Source: Tanytarsus gracilentus (taxonomy: Eukaryota; Arthropoda; Insecta; Diptera; Chironomidae). Taken from it: a DNA stretch of 64,000 nucleotides. The stretch lies in contig JAXRKN010000036.1 of the NCBI GenBank assembly GCA_038502055.1, positions 2,914,001-2,978,000 on the forward strand. The letters are read 5' to 3'. The position numbers and the translations under genes are program-made. Positions within the stretch are counted from its first letter, which is position 1; each line of letters begins with the position of its first letter. The notes beneath the pieces are model-generated. The model was given only the letters and a program-made list of their open reading frames with translations. It did no database searches and was not told the origin of the DNA. Of the stretch, positions 1 through 11,471 are shown one piece after another.

Positions 1-37
1 ATTTCTAAGTTTTAATTAATAAAATTAATTAATTTAC

Positions 38-3000
38 CTCCAATTTTTACGGTTAAATCTTTTTGCACCAAACAATTTCTGGCAGCTAAATCATTATGAA
101 TTAAATTTTGATCATGAAGAAAAAGCATTGCATCGGCAATTTGAAGTGCTATCTGGCATGGATAAACAGTTGAAATTGGAATCGACACATAATTTCCATT
201 CGTCGGAGGTCTTGGTCGATTTTGTATGAGAAACGATTTTAAATCTCTGTGAGTCATCAGTTCCATCACTAGGTAATGTCTTGTTCTATCGTAATCAATA
301 AATTTGACAATGTGAAATGTTTTAAGTTTTGATAAAAGTTCAGCTTCTAAGTCCAAACTTGTATTTCCAACTTTAACTGCATACTGATCATTTTCATTAT
401 CGTCCAAATAGCCAACATAAACTACTCCAAAACTTCCCTGTCCAATAATTCTACTTTCGAGTAAGGTTATTTTTCTAGATTTTATATCTGTAAATTTTAA
501 TTCATTTGATTTGTATTTTCGTCTTCGAGTAACATAAAAGTAAATTAAACATCCACATAGAATTATTAAAGTGACTGTCATTATTGCTTCCATAATTGAA
601 AAACCTTTTGCTTTAGGATGATGAGAAGTGATAATTGGAGCAACTTCAAGAAGCTGAAATGGTTTTGTTTGAGCGAAGATTGTCTTTGGTTCCTCACAGA
701 AAAAAAGATTTAATTTGGTGCATATAAAAATATTGATTTCATAGCACGTATCATTATCGAGATGATTGAATAAAATTGAATCATTCGTGATGTCAAGATT
801 TTCAAAATAATTGAAATTCATTTCTAAAGCACTCAAAAAATATTTTCCAAATTTTTGTGCATTTTTTGGTTTCTCATTTTTATTTTTTCTGCAATTTTCT
901 GCATCTAAAAATTTAAATTAAAATTATTAAGGACTTAATTATAAATTAAAATTTAATTATTTAATATTTTACTAACCTGTTGACACTTTTTTAATGTAGT
1001 ATGAAAATCCCTCACTTTTCAAGTACTCAACATCTTTAGTCAATGCCCAATTTAAAATAATTTCAGTATTGTTGGCGATTATGTTGATATTTTCCACAAG
1101 TTCATCGCTCTTAGCCGTGTGAAAGACACAAAAATTTGAAGAATTTCCGTTAATGATAAATTGAAGAGTGTAAATTTCGTGTTCTGTGAGGTCAATTAGC
1201 TCTAAATAATTTTCTGTCATATTTTGAGACAATCTAAAAAGTTTTTAAAATAAAATTCAAAAATGTGTTTCATTTTTTAAATTAATCAATTAATCAAAGT
1301 TTATGTTTGAATAAATGAATAAATTTGTATAAAGTCTAATTGATAAAAGTCTCATAAACTTAACATGTGCGTAGGCAATTGAGATTATTTTTTAAGTTAC
1401 TATCAACGAGCTATTTTTAGCCCTCACGTAATATTTTTGCGTTTATTAAGCGATAAAAAGGATTTTTTTTCAAAAAAAGAAAGCATAAAGAAATTGTTGA
1501 CAATCGTAAAATAATTCATGATTCTGAGAAAAGTGAAAAATGACAGTAGTCAAATTATCAGATATGAGTCAGCTTCAAATTTAGTTTTGGACAGGATGCG
1601 ACACGAATTTAAAAATTTAAAGCTCTTTTTAAGATGATTAACGTTTTATTTAATAATTTTTAAAAAACTTACTTCACATGTTTGCTTTCATAAGTTAGAC
1701 CATATTGTGTGCCTGTTTTCATATCGAATTCGGTCATGATAAGGGCTGAGTTTGTTTTCGCAATAATCTCAACTGAATTTTGGAAAATTTTACATTTGAA
1801 AATTCCATTGGTGTCTTCTTTAAGGCTTGGATTGGCGTTCAAAAAAATTTCTCCTTCAATAAGTTTAAGTTTCGATTTGATTCGCCACAACGAATTAAAG
1901 TTTCGATTGTCCTCGATGATGATTTTGTATGTCGAGCCATTCCAATCACATCCTTTATTAATTTTTTGCAGTTTTTCAAAAATGTCTAAATTTAAAACTG
2001 CTGAAGAGTTGCGAACAATTAAACACGTTTCGATTTCTTCAATTCTTTTTAAAATACTCATAAAAGTTGAGATTTCTTCTTGATAGTTTAAAATTTCAAC
2101 TTTATAAACCTTCAAACATGTATTTCGTTTCACTTTAGCTGCACTTTCAATAGTGATCATTTTATTTTCAGTCGCATTGCAAATTTCCGGTGTTACCACG
2201 CAAGAATTCAAAGTAAAATTTCTAAGTTCTTCTGTGGTTTCATCACATTTTGAGTACTTAGAGCAGTCGACACCGTCAATACTCTCACGACCCATCTCAT
2301 TGCACATGCTCTCTTCCACTAGATATCGATTTTCAAGTTCAATTGTACCGGATTTATCAGACAAGCACGTTGTGTCATTGAATTCATTTGAATAGAAATA
2401 AAAATCTTTGCATATTTTGGAATGACAATTTTTGTTCTTGCAGCAATATAAATCATCGTCACACGTCATTACATTATCATCTGTACAACTTATGCAAAAA
2501 TTTTGATGTTGGCCTTTTGAAAAACAGATTTTTTTTGCGATTCCAGAGCATGAGAATTCATTATTAAGTTTAAAATTCTAGATAAAAAAAAATGTCGGAG
2601 TTTAACTAAATTTTTAATAAAAAAAATTTCTTACCTTTATCTCATATCCATTAAGATTTTGAAGTTTTAATTTTTTATTATTTTTTATTCGCACTTTTCC
2701 TTTGTTTATGTAAATTTTTGAACGTATATCAATGCTTTCAAGTTCATCATTGTTCACTATCACTAGAGAGAATTCGTCGCGATTTAATTTTTCTCCTCGA
2801 ATTAAAGTTAGATTGGGAAAAAGTTGCGATAAACTTTTTAAATTTTTTACATTGTCAATCAGAAGATAACCGGTAATTTCGCGGATGTCAAAGGGTTTAA
2901 TTTTTTCATCAAAATCGAGATAGGAAATGCGCAAAAATCCATGAATTCTTTCACATTTTTCTAGTTTGTTAAAAAAATCACAATTAAACCTGATATCAAT

Positions 3001-3111
3001 GTCCTTACATCCACGATCAAGTTTGTACAAATATTTTGCTTCAATATCATAACTAAACTCCACCGAAACTCGTAAAATATTTAGAAAAATAAAAAATATT
3101 AAACGCTTCAT
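38..3111 (-). CDS. Divergent insulin-receptor-like receptor tyrosine kinase (partial, 3' end off window)
   Basis: Exons (minus): 3111-2635, 2577-1673, 1233-977, 904-38; phases agree at every junction, giving about 835 residues before the left edge. Residues 1-18 are a signal peptide. An L1 receptor domain follows, with the family hallmark LFPNLTLIRGE, then a Cys-rich region, an L2-like domain and a short fibronectin-III stretch. A membrane segment lies at about 653-674. The kinase domain has GQGSFG near 701, the AVK lysine and MELMTHRDLKSFL, typical of insulin receptors. The last codon in view is split G|, so DFG would be completed in the next exon outside the window. Oddities: the catalytic loop reads HND instead of HRD near 816. 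No NPxY docking motif is seen in the juxtamembrane part, and no RxRR cleavage site between the chains. The ectodomain is shorter than in canonical InR. I infer a diverged paralog, possibly with reduced activity. Confidence 0.88.
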
Positions 3112-3332
3112 GTCTCTACTGTTTGCTGGTTAGAACTGAAATGAGAAACATAAAAAACATTTATTTATTTGAGATGAATTTTATTGAGAGCACACTCAAT
3201 TTTTTCTCTCAAATATTATGCGACACTCTTTATAGAATATTTACATGCTGACAGATGATTTCACATCATTCATTCAACTGTGAAAGTAATTACTTTAATT
3301 TACTCCTAATTGAATTTTTTAATTATTTGAAA
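3112..3332. promoter_or_regulatory. Divergent promoter region between the receptor and the phosphatase
   Basis: The two start codons (3111 minus, 3333 plus) are about 220 bp apart and face away from each other, so both promoters must lie here or overlap. The stretch is AT-rich; I see no strong TATA or initiator element that I would commit to. Confidence 0.4.
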
Positions 3333-4336
3333 ATGCCGACAAAATTCTTGACTGTTTTAATTGTTTTAACCATTTGTAAGTGAAATGATTTGAAAAGTGA
3401 GAAATATTAATTAATTTTATCAATTTATCATTAGTTGAGAAAAGTTTTGCCACATATACACTTCATGCAGCAGGTGGATGCTTTTCTAAAAAAGACACAG
3501 TATCTAATTTGAATTTAACGAAGAAACATGATCTACCGTTGCGGGCTGATGGCGGTCCTTGTGGCGAAGATGATTTTATAATTACTGAACTAAAGCACCT
3601 CAATTTCTTAGCAGTTGCCGATGGTGTTGGTAGTTGGGTGTTTCATGGAATAAATCCAAAATATTTTGTAACGGAACTCATGAATGTTCTGACAGCCAAA
3701 TATCACAATCTTGATCATTCAGATATGAAAAATCACGATGAAGAGAGTAATTCAGTTTTATATTCGATAGTTAGTGAATCTATTGAGTTCTTAAATAGAA
3801 AAAAGGAAAATATTAACGGCGGCAGTTGCACTTTGGCTGCTTTGTCACTAAATCTTAACACCTTACATTTAAATACCTACTTAATGGGTGATGCAGGTTT
3901 CATGATCATCAGAGATGGTCAAATAATTCACAGAAGTGTTGATCAACTGAAAGACTTTAATTTTCCATTTCAAATGGGTATTGGAGAGCAAATGGATCAT
4001 CCAAAAGCAGGCGACATGAATCAATTAAAATTGAAACTCTGGGATGTGATCGTTATTGGCAGTGATGGATTATTTGACAATCTTTTCGATAAGAACATTC
4101 TGAGCGTTGTAAATTTTGAAATGTCTAAAGTTCAAAGGACTGATGGAAGTACTTATACGCTTGCAGTTCAAAATATCGTAAAAATGTTAACGATTAAAGC
4201 GAAAAAGCAAGGAGAGCGTCTGGAAAATGTGTGGACCCCCTTTGGACTGGAAATAGCTATGCAATTTAGAGCATATTATGATGGAGGAAAAAATGATGAC
4301 ACAACTGTCGTTGCTGCGGTGATTACTAACGTTTAA
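3333..4336 (+). CDS. PPTC7-like PP2C-family protein phosphatase with hydrophobic N-terminus
   Basis: Exons 3333-3375 and 3435-4336 join in phase 1 to give 314 residues. The product is a metal-dependent Ser/Thr phosphatase of the PTC7/PP2C family. It has the metal-binding ADGVGSW motif, GEDDF ahead of it, GGSCTLAAL, GDAGFMIIRDG, GSDGLFDN and the C-terminal KNDDTT motif. Its length is that of the family. PPTC7 proteins are normally mitochondrial. Here the first exon encodes MPTKFLTVLIVLTI, which looks like a secretory signal peptide rather than a basic mitochondrial presequence, so export or ER targeting is possible. This start is chosen because the 43-nt exon has a good donor (GTAAGT) and restores the frame. 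A shorter in-frame ATG further in cannot be excluded. Confidence 0.85.
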
Positions 4337-4660
4337 ATTTTAACAACTATAAAAAAGTTTGAGTATAAGTTTTTTTAGAAAATTAATATTAAGGTTCGAT
4401 TCCTTGAAATAATAAAAGCATATTTTGATATCGGCAATTTAATTTTTTTAATTTGAAAAAATTTAAATTTCATAGTTTTCAGCACATGTGCGCCATCGAC
4501 TGTGATCAGATTTTTTCTCGCGAGAGTGAAAATGCAAAAATTGAGATTTTTCTATGAGAAAATTTAAAGACTTTTCTTCTCTTCTGTTCAACATTAAAAA
4601 GTCTATAATTAGAAAATTTTCTCACGAGTATTTTAGTTGCTTTTTGGGTTTCACGCAAAT
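4337..4660. other. Intergenic stretch, AT-rich
   Basis: This holds the 3' end of the phosphatase, with an ATTAATATTAAGG-rich run and an AATAAA-like AATAATAAAA near 4408, and the 5' leader of the coiled-coil gene. I see no other gene. Confidence 0.4.
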
Positions 4661-5429
4661 ATGTCAGAACAAGAAATTGCCGTCGAAAATGTTGAGGATT
4701 GGAAGAAAAAGGAGGAAGGATATGTGCAGCAAATTAACAACTTGAGAAAGCTCAATGAAAAGCTCATCAACTACAGTGAGGAGAAGGCGAAAGCTTTTGA
4801 ATCGGAAATACAAAAAGTGCAAAATGAGAAAGAATTGATCAAGAGACGACTTGACAAGATGGAAATGGATGAGCTTAAAGAGGCGGCAAGTGGAACTAAC
4901 AAAAATCTGGAAGCCTTCAAGGAGAGATATGAAAAAGGTTAATTTCAAGAGTTTATAAAAGTTTTTAATCTAATATCTTTTGTAGTTTTAAAGAATGCAC
5001 AAGAATTGCTTTTCGAGAGACAAAAAACTATGAAATCGATGGAACTTAAAATTGAGGCGCAACACATTCAAATTGAGTCCCTTAAAGACGTCGTGTCGCT
5101 CACAAAGGACATGCTGACAATCAGAGAGTGTGAAGTTCGAGATTTAACTGAACGCATGGAGGCAATGGATGCAAAGTTTAAGGCCGAAAAAGATCGAAAA
5201 TCTTTGATGGAGAGAAAAATGCAATTGTCCGATAAACTCAATCTAGATCTTAAAGCCGAATATAAAGCACAAAAGGAAATTTTTCAGGTGATCTTTAATT
5301 TAATTAAATAAAAATAAATCTAATAACTTGCGTTTGTAGATTCTAAAGGACCAATATAAACTCAAAGTGACAGCACTGGAAGAAAAGCTTAAATTATCAA
5401 CCTCAAATGGCACAGAACAGCCAAAATAA
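4661..5429 (+). CDS. Small coiled-coil protein, function unknown
   Basis: Exons 4661-4937, 4986-5287 and 5340-5429 join with consistent phases to 222 residues. The start codon (MSEQEIAVENV) is preferred over an upstream in-frame CTG-type start because it is the first ATG of the frame. Nearly the whole protein is charged heptad-like sequence rich in E, K and L, which predicts one long coiled coil ending in a short polar tail (TSNGTEQPK). There is no signal peptide or membrane segment. I do not recognise the family; it could be a centrosomal, Golgi or cytoskeletal adaptor. An AATAAA poly(A) signal follows at 5446-5451. It is convergent with RpL7. Confidence 0.75.
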
Positions 5430-5565
5430 CTTGTGTAGAATTTTCAATAAACAGTTCACTTTTAATTTTCACATTAATCAGCAGATTTTATTTCTTTTCA
5501 ATTGTGTCTTAATTTACACAAAAAAAACACTTGCCTTAAGATGGAAAATGGAACGATTTTAATTC

Positions 5566-6635
5566 TTAGATCATTCGTTTGACAAGTTCATTAATCTGGT
5601 CTTCGCGATTGCCGAAATCACCTCCCTCCACGTAGTGATTGTTCTTCTTGCGCCATCCGCCGGTCGGTGTGTTTAGCTTGAATGGCCAGATGAAGTTGTT
5701 GACCTGCTTAAAGACGCGTCCACAAGTGTACAATTGGAAGACCATATCTTCAACGCATTGAACATTGTAGCCCTTCTTCAATTTACGCTCAATCACAAAG
5801 TTATCGGTGATTGGAATGCGACGACCGCCGTGCTTGACGAAACCTCGCTTATAGAGCAAATCGCGGGTTGTCTTCAATGATGGATATCCGTAGGTAATGT
5901 AGGGCTGGGCGATACGCAACATGTTGAGGGTGGCCTTGTTCAACTTCACGAACGCAGCATTGTTGATTTGACGTAAGCGAAGAAGCTGAAGAACCTTCTT
6001 TACCTTTGGTGCGACCTTGTTGATACTAAAAACATTAATAATAACAAAAATATCAAAACTTGTTCACTGTATCTTTAAATTATTGACTATTAACACTGAC
6101 GATGGAATCAAATCTTCAAATTTAAATGCCAAAAGTTGAAAATTTCTTAAAATTAGTAACATTCCATCGGAACTGTTTGTTTGAAAGGAAAATTTTCTGA
6201 TCACATAACCTCTTTGTTTGTTGATATTATTTTTATGAAAATTGTCACTTAAATTGAGTTAATAGTGCAATTTTACTGAATAATATCCACAATAAAAACA
6301 ATGTTTAGGTTGTATGAAATGTATAGTTTAACTCACCCACGAATACGGATGACAAAAGCGACTTTCGGGTAGGCTGGAATGTAAATATTGCCAGCTTTCT
6401 TGGCTTCGCGAGCCTTCTCGATCTCAGCCTTTTGCAACTTAAGGTAAGTGCGTGTATATTTCTCGGCGCGACCCAAATTCTGACGGCGACGCAATGCGAC
6501 TTTAGCCTTAATTATGCGCTTCTGAAGAATTCCTTTTGCGCGAGTCGTCAATCGTCTCTTGCCATCTTTCAACTTTGATTCTGGAACTGCGGGCAGTTTC
6601 TTGTCCTTTGCAGCGGGTTTAGCTGTTGGAGCCAT
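5566..6635 (-). CDS. RpL7: 60S ribosomal protein L7 (uL30)
   Basis: Exons (minus) 6635-6337 and 6025-5566 join in phase 2 to 252 residues, exactly the usual insect length. The N-terminal Lys/Arg/Ala-rich extension (MAPTAKPAAKDKK) is followed by KRRLTTRAKGILQKRII. The uL30 fold carries RIRGINKVAPKV across the intron, then YGYPSLKTTRDL and KRGFVKHGGRRIPITDN, and the protein ends in NELVKRMI. It is a component of the large cytosolic ribosomal subunit. The 311-nt intron is long for this region. It holds a 9-bp inverted repeat (6100-6108 and 6161-6169), which I report separately as a weak snoRNA candidate. Confidence 0.98.
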
Positions 6636-7745
6636 GCTAAAATGGGAGAATTCTTTTAAAATTTCTTTCGAATTCGCGCGATAAACTGGTTAAAATTAAT
6701 TAAATAAATTCTCACATGTATAATCGATGATGGTTCCGATAGAAAAGAGCGAGAGAGAATTTCGCGGTTTTGACGCTAGAGTTCGCTTTCAGATGAGGGG
6801 GACGTATGGTAAGGGGCGCGAAACTACGAATCCACTCTCCCCAAATGAAACGAAAAAAGCAGAAGTACCTAATATTTTTAAAGTGATTTTTGAAGTTATA
6901 ATGAGCGACTAACAAAGTCAAGCAAAACGCCCCACGGGCCAACACAACCTTTATTTCAAAATGTTTATCGAGTAAGTACCTAAAAACATATTTAAATGAC
7001 TGAAAATTAAAGCTCAAAATTTCCAACAACAACAAAATTGTTTGCTATCACGCTTATCACGAGTGTTCATCAACTAATTAAGAATTTGCAATTATTTTGC
7101 ATTAAACCTTCATTATGAGCTCTTTAATTTAATAATTTGGGACGAATTAGGCAAAAAAAATTCTCGGAAAATGCATGACGCAATAATCGTGAAAATTGCG
7201 GCAATGACGTAAAAAGCTTCTCTTGGCTTGTCTCGATGTGTGAAAATGTTTTTCGTAAAATTACAAATGAGATAAAAATTTGGCGGAAATGTCTCGCCAA
7301 CTTTGTTGTTTCGCTTCGTATTTTCATATTGTATTTCACATTAAATCTGTATGTGTCATTAATTGGCTAAATTTTTTTTCACTTTTATCAAGTTTTCTAT
7401 CATATTTAGTTAATGAGTCATTGGGGTTTCGAATTTTCAAATCTACCTGCAATCAGTTAATAGCGATAAAAATTTTTATGACCTAAATTTTACTTCGAGA
7501 AATTTCTGCATGCTCGTGCATGTAAAGTGAAAGGTAATTGCTGGCGTTGACAGCCTTTTACGACGCAAAAACATATATGAAGAAATGTTTACATGTGTAG
7601 TATTACAATCAATGCATTGGTTAGTAATGTTTTATGATTAATTGATTTATGACGCAAATTGCCGGATTAGATTTAATTTGTGGGATTAGACTAAACGAAA
7701 GTTCTTAATTTATTTTTAATTGATAATTTTTTGTTTTTCTTGCAG
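6636..7745. other. Non-coding gap between RpL7 and ATF4
   Basis: The RpL7 promoter and 5' leader should lie just right of 6635. Somewhere in this gap there should also be the non-coding first exon or exons of ATF4, because a clear splice acceptor (TTTTCTTGCAG) ends at 7745. Short reading frames on both strands have no recognisable content. I cannot place the upstream exon. Confidence 0.4.
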
Positions 7746-7764
7746 CAAAAATTTTGCCATCACC

Positions 7765-7974
7765 ATGGCCTCAATCACGCTAATTGAAGAAAGTTATTCT
7801 ACTGACTCCAGCTTTTATACATACAACAAATCAACTGATCGGATATCAAGTTCTGAACAACAACAACTTTACCAATTGAACATCAAAAACAAATACGATG
7901 GAGTCAATTCTATTGTTCGAGAAATTGCTGAGCTCGACGGATATAACACCGCCGTCCACATGCTCGCCCACTGA
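7765..7974 (+). promoter_or_regulatory. uORF2-type overlapping upstream ORF of ATF4/crc
   Basis: After the acceptor at 7745 the first ATG (7765) sits in an excellent context, CACCATGG, and opens a 69-codon frame ending at 7974. The ATF4 start at 7898 (also good context, A at -3 and G at +4) lies inside it in another frame, so the two overlap by 77 nt. This is the known arrangement of the inhibitory uORF2 in ATF4 mRNAs. There, normal re-initiation reads the uORF and skips ATF4, while phosphorylated eIF2 lets scanning ribosomes reach ATF4. The peptide itself (MASITLIEES...) is not recognised. Confidence 0.8.
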
Positions 7975-10900
7975 AGATATAATATTTGAAGACAGCTTTG
8001 CTAATGGTACTGACAATGCTCTAATGACAATTATAAAGATTCTCATTTATAATTTAATTTTAGAAATTTACATGAAATTCGTTGATGACTCTGGCGATCA
8101 CTTAGATCTCTTCTCAGAAATTGACCGTAATCACGCGACCAAGATGGTAATCGATGAAGGTAAGAGCTATGCCAGGTTTATTTTTGTCTAAGTGAATGCA
8201 TGCATTAGTGCATGTGAACTTGAATTCCTTGTGCTTTATTTTATCCAACACCTGTCCAACATCTGTCAGTCTCTACGGCGCAGTTTTACAAATTTCAAAA
8301 AGTAATTTACATCATAGATCTTAGATCTAGTTTCAAAGCGCAAATGTGCTTTAATAATTACAAGCTTTTAAAAATGGTGTTGATGACCTTCAGCATTACA
8401 ATTTTTTTTATGAAAATGTTAAAACACTTCTTAAAATTCTTTAAAGGGCCATTTTATGTAAAATCTTATTTTACAGTTCAATGTCTACGAAAGACAACTG
8501 TGTCATGGATTGTAATCGAGTTAAAAAAGATTTCCTTAAAAAAAATCCTTCAATTAAACTTCTCTCGCAAAACTAAATTCGTGAGATTGTAACATGTCTT
8601 TTTAAGAGAGCGCAGAGAGAATTAAGCTCGTTTTTAAACATTTTCGTCTCAGTTCAATTCAGACAGTGCATTGATAAAGATCGTTTAAGTTTAGCTTACG
8701 GATTTAATAAGCTGTCAAAGACCTCAATAATCGTTTATTGTATCACATTTCGTTGTTGAGAAAAATAACAAATATTTAATGAGAAATAAGTTATTTGCTG
8801 ACGAAAAAAAAACTAAACTTCAAAAGAAGACGTCACATTTGAAAAAAAAAATAGTGTTGAACTTGTTTTTAAAAAATACCCAAACTAAAAAATAATTTTT
8901 CTATCGAATATGCTTGATTAGAAACTTTTTGTGACAATTGTGAATGATCTGTTTTGTGAGCATGAAGTTCACATATCGTTTTACTTGGAACCGTGAAATC
9001 GTGTTTAATTCACAGAAGCTTGTGAAAAGGCGCCTATAAGAGGCGAGGAACCCGAAAGACTCTGTGATTTGAAAACTTTCGTGATTTTTTTTATATTCAT
9101 TCATTTATGAACTTTCTTATCATACACAAAATAAACATTAGTTGAGGCATTTTTTTATCGCAACAATACTCTTAAAGTACAATCTACGCAGAAAAAAAAT
9201 AGTAACAGATCTAATCATTAACCGCCATAAAAAGTGCGTCCTCCCTCCAAAAACTTTATCAGTAAGCGCCACAAATAAATATTTAATATGCTTCCGATCG
9301 GATACAATCACTGGAATAATCTTCATCATCGCTATGGATGGAATGGTGGTAATGGAAATTTATGATAATTCAGCAACTTTTAAGTCAGTCTTATAAAAAT
9401 GTCTCGCATAAGTTGTTTACTCAAATGTCTCGATATCAAGTTTCATCCGGAGCGTCAAAAAAAAGAAATGCTTAGCAGAAAAAAATAAGCTCATTTCATT
9501 CGAATTTCTCGCCTTTTTTGCCGTTTTCAATTTTTAAATGGTTTTCTGGAATTAACTTATCGCGCACATTTATAAACAGGTTTTCACTTGACAACACATG
9601 CATAACTCTTTAGTTTTCACATCAACAGAATCGCCATATAATCAATATGCACATAAATTTACGCTTGTATTCAAAATATTTTTGAGAAAATCGCAAACAC
9701 ATGTGAGTTACCTTGTTGCAAGATTTACTACGCAACGCAAGGTGTTTAAAATGTATAACACTTGATGCTTATCAAAAATACCTTTTTAGAGAAAAAATAC
9801 TGATAAACTTACAATTTATTGTGGGAAGATTTTCAACCTAGTTCAAAAGTTTTGATCACGCTGTGAGTTGATGATAATGTAGTTTTTTTCCTGCTTCGAT
9901 GACAATTTCTGATTTATATTTGTTTAATACTGGAAGCAATGTGAATTGCCTTGATTTCTCGTGAGAGTTAATCGTCGGATTTAAATAAATTTTAGCAATT
10001 ACTGAAACATTTATCGATTATTAATAAATTTAAATATTTTCCCAAATATCGACGAGAAAGTTATTTAATAAAAATTTTATTAAACAAGTTTGATTCGTAA
10101 TTACGCAAGTTCCCCAAGATTATGTTTGAGCCTTATCAAAAAAAGATGCATGATGAAAAGAGGCATGTATATTGAACTGTCTTGGAATTTATTATTGCCC
10201 TACATTTTCAATGTGTTTCAATTTGATAACAGAATTAAAAATATGTTCTTAGTATATTCCGAGGACAACTTGATGCACTCAATTCTCTTTTTATTTATTA
10301 TTTGCACATTTTTAATTAACATTAATTGCAATTAATTGACAAGAAAAATCGATTCATTCCCCTATTTTATTGCGACAATCAATTAATCGCGATGATTTTG
10401 AAATTTTAATAGACTGACCTAGAGAAAGAATTTTAATTTGTTGCGTTATAAAAAATTAAAAATCATATCAGAGCACAATTGAGACCTCTAACATCACACA
10501 AGATGTTTAGATGACGGGCTTTAAAAATGACCTAATAATTTTATAAAAATCTTTCTTTCGCAGATTTCCAATTGCTCAATGACAAAATTAATTTATCCAA
10601 CCTTAACGATTTTGTCATGCCAGTCGATGAGGATATCAAGAACAACACCTACGATACCACCGCTGATATTAAGAATGAACAACTTATGATGGACTTCAAT
10701 TCCATTCTTGATGCAGTCTCTAACACAGAGTTGACTCCACCTCAAACACCACCGCCGGAAATTTTCCAATTAAATGAGGTGTTGTCGCCCGAATATCAGC
10801 AAGAATTCAACATTCCTACTGGTCAATATGAGATTTACGATTATCACCCGCAAGTTGAGAACAAACAATCGCAAATGCATGAACAATTCGTCTTTGTTCA

Positions 10901-11471
10901 AAACAATCCATCACCACCAACTTCGTCAGCGATTTTCTACGAGGAGAGCAATCAAAGTGATGAAATAGTTTTCGATCCTGAGAGCATAATTTCATCTCCC
11001 GCTGATATCCAACGCGAGCTCGAAGTTGTCGATGAATTGGTTCGTGCGCATTCACGCAACAACTCAGATCTTGACGATAATGCTTCACAATTTTCTTCGA
11101 TATCATCCGTTTGGTCGCCGAGAAGTGAATATTCAAGTGGCAGTAGCTGCAGTTCACAATGCGGTGACTTTGAGCCAAAATCGTCCAGAAAATCATCGTC
11201 TGGTCTTAAGGGCGTCTCGAAAAAACGCTCTCGTGGCTACGGAAGAAATCCAGAAGAGAAAAAATATCGTAAGAAGGAGCAAAACAAAAATGCTGCGACT
11301 CGTTATCGTCAAAAGAAGAAGGTCGAGATTGAAGTAATTTTGACCGAAGAGCAAAAACTTGCCGAGAAAAACCGAAAGCTCATGGGAATCTACAAAGAAA
11401 CTCATCGTGAAGTTAAATATCTCAAGAGTTTATTGCGCGATTTATTCAAAGCTCGCGGTTTCATTCAATGA
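7898..11471 (+). CDS. crc: bZIP transcription factor ATF4 / cryptocephal
   Basis: Exons 7898-8006, 8064-8159 and 10564-11471 give 370 residues. The C-terminus is an ATF4-type bZIP. The basic region KEQNKNAATRYRQKKK is followed by a leucine zipper through KYLKSLLRDLF and the end KARGFIQ. The middle is acidic and Ser/Pro-rich, as expected for an activation region (TPPQTPPPEIF and a long Ser cluster around 11090-11170). It is the effector of the integrated stress response and acts in the nucleus. Translation is probably controlled by the overlapping uORF. Two points are uncertain. The 57-nt intron 8007-8063 has good borders and a CTAAT branch-like site but is in frame and free of stops, so an unspliced form of 389 residues is possible. 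The 2.4-kb intron 8160-10563 may hide further promoters. Confidence 0.92.
8160..10563 (+). other. Long intron of ATF4/crc
   Basis: The donor GAAG|GTAAGA and acceptor CTTTCGCAG|AT bracket 2.4 kb, by far the longest intron up to this point. Open frames inside are short and biased to K, I, F and N, as expected of random AT-rich DNA. I see no second coding exon. Alternative promoters are likely in such an intron (the fly gene has several isoforms), but I cannot point to one. Confidence 0.5.

Noticed and set aside
4390..4408. GGTTCGATTCC, like the T-arm of a tRNA
   Set aside because: The upstream 60 nt have no D-arm, anticodon stem or acceptor pairing, so it is a chance match after the phosphatase gene.
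6712..7035. 107-codon minus-strand frame between RpL7 and ATF4
   Set aside because: No family, no splice partners and F/R/K-rich composition; it overlaps an opposite frame of similar quality.
7720..7764. Upstream in-frame ATG extending the ATF4 uORF
   Set aside because: It lies before the clear acceptor ending at 7745, so it is intronic unless the intron is retained.
10816..11196. 126-codon antisense frame over ATF4
   Set aside because: It is a shadow of the real coding sequence, with no recognisable domain.
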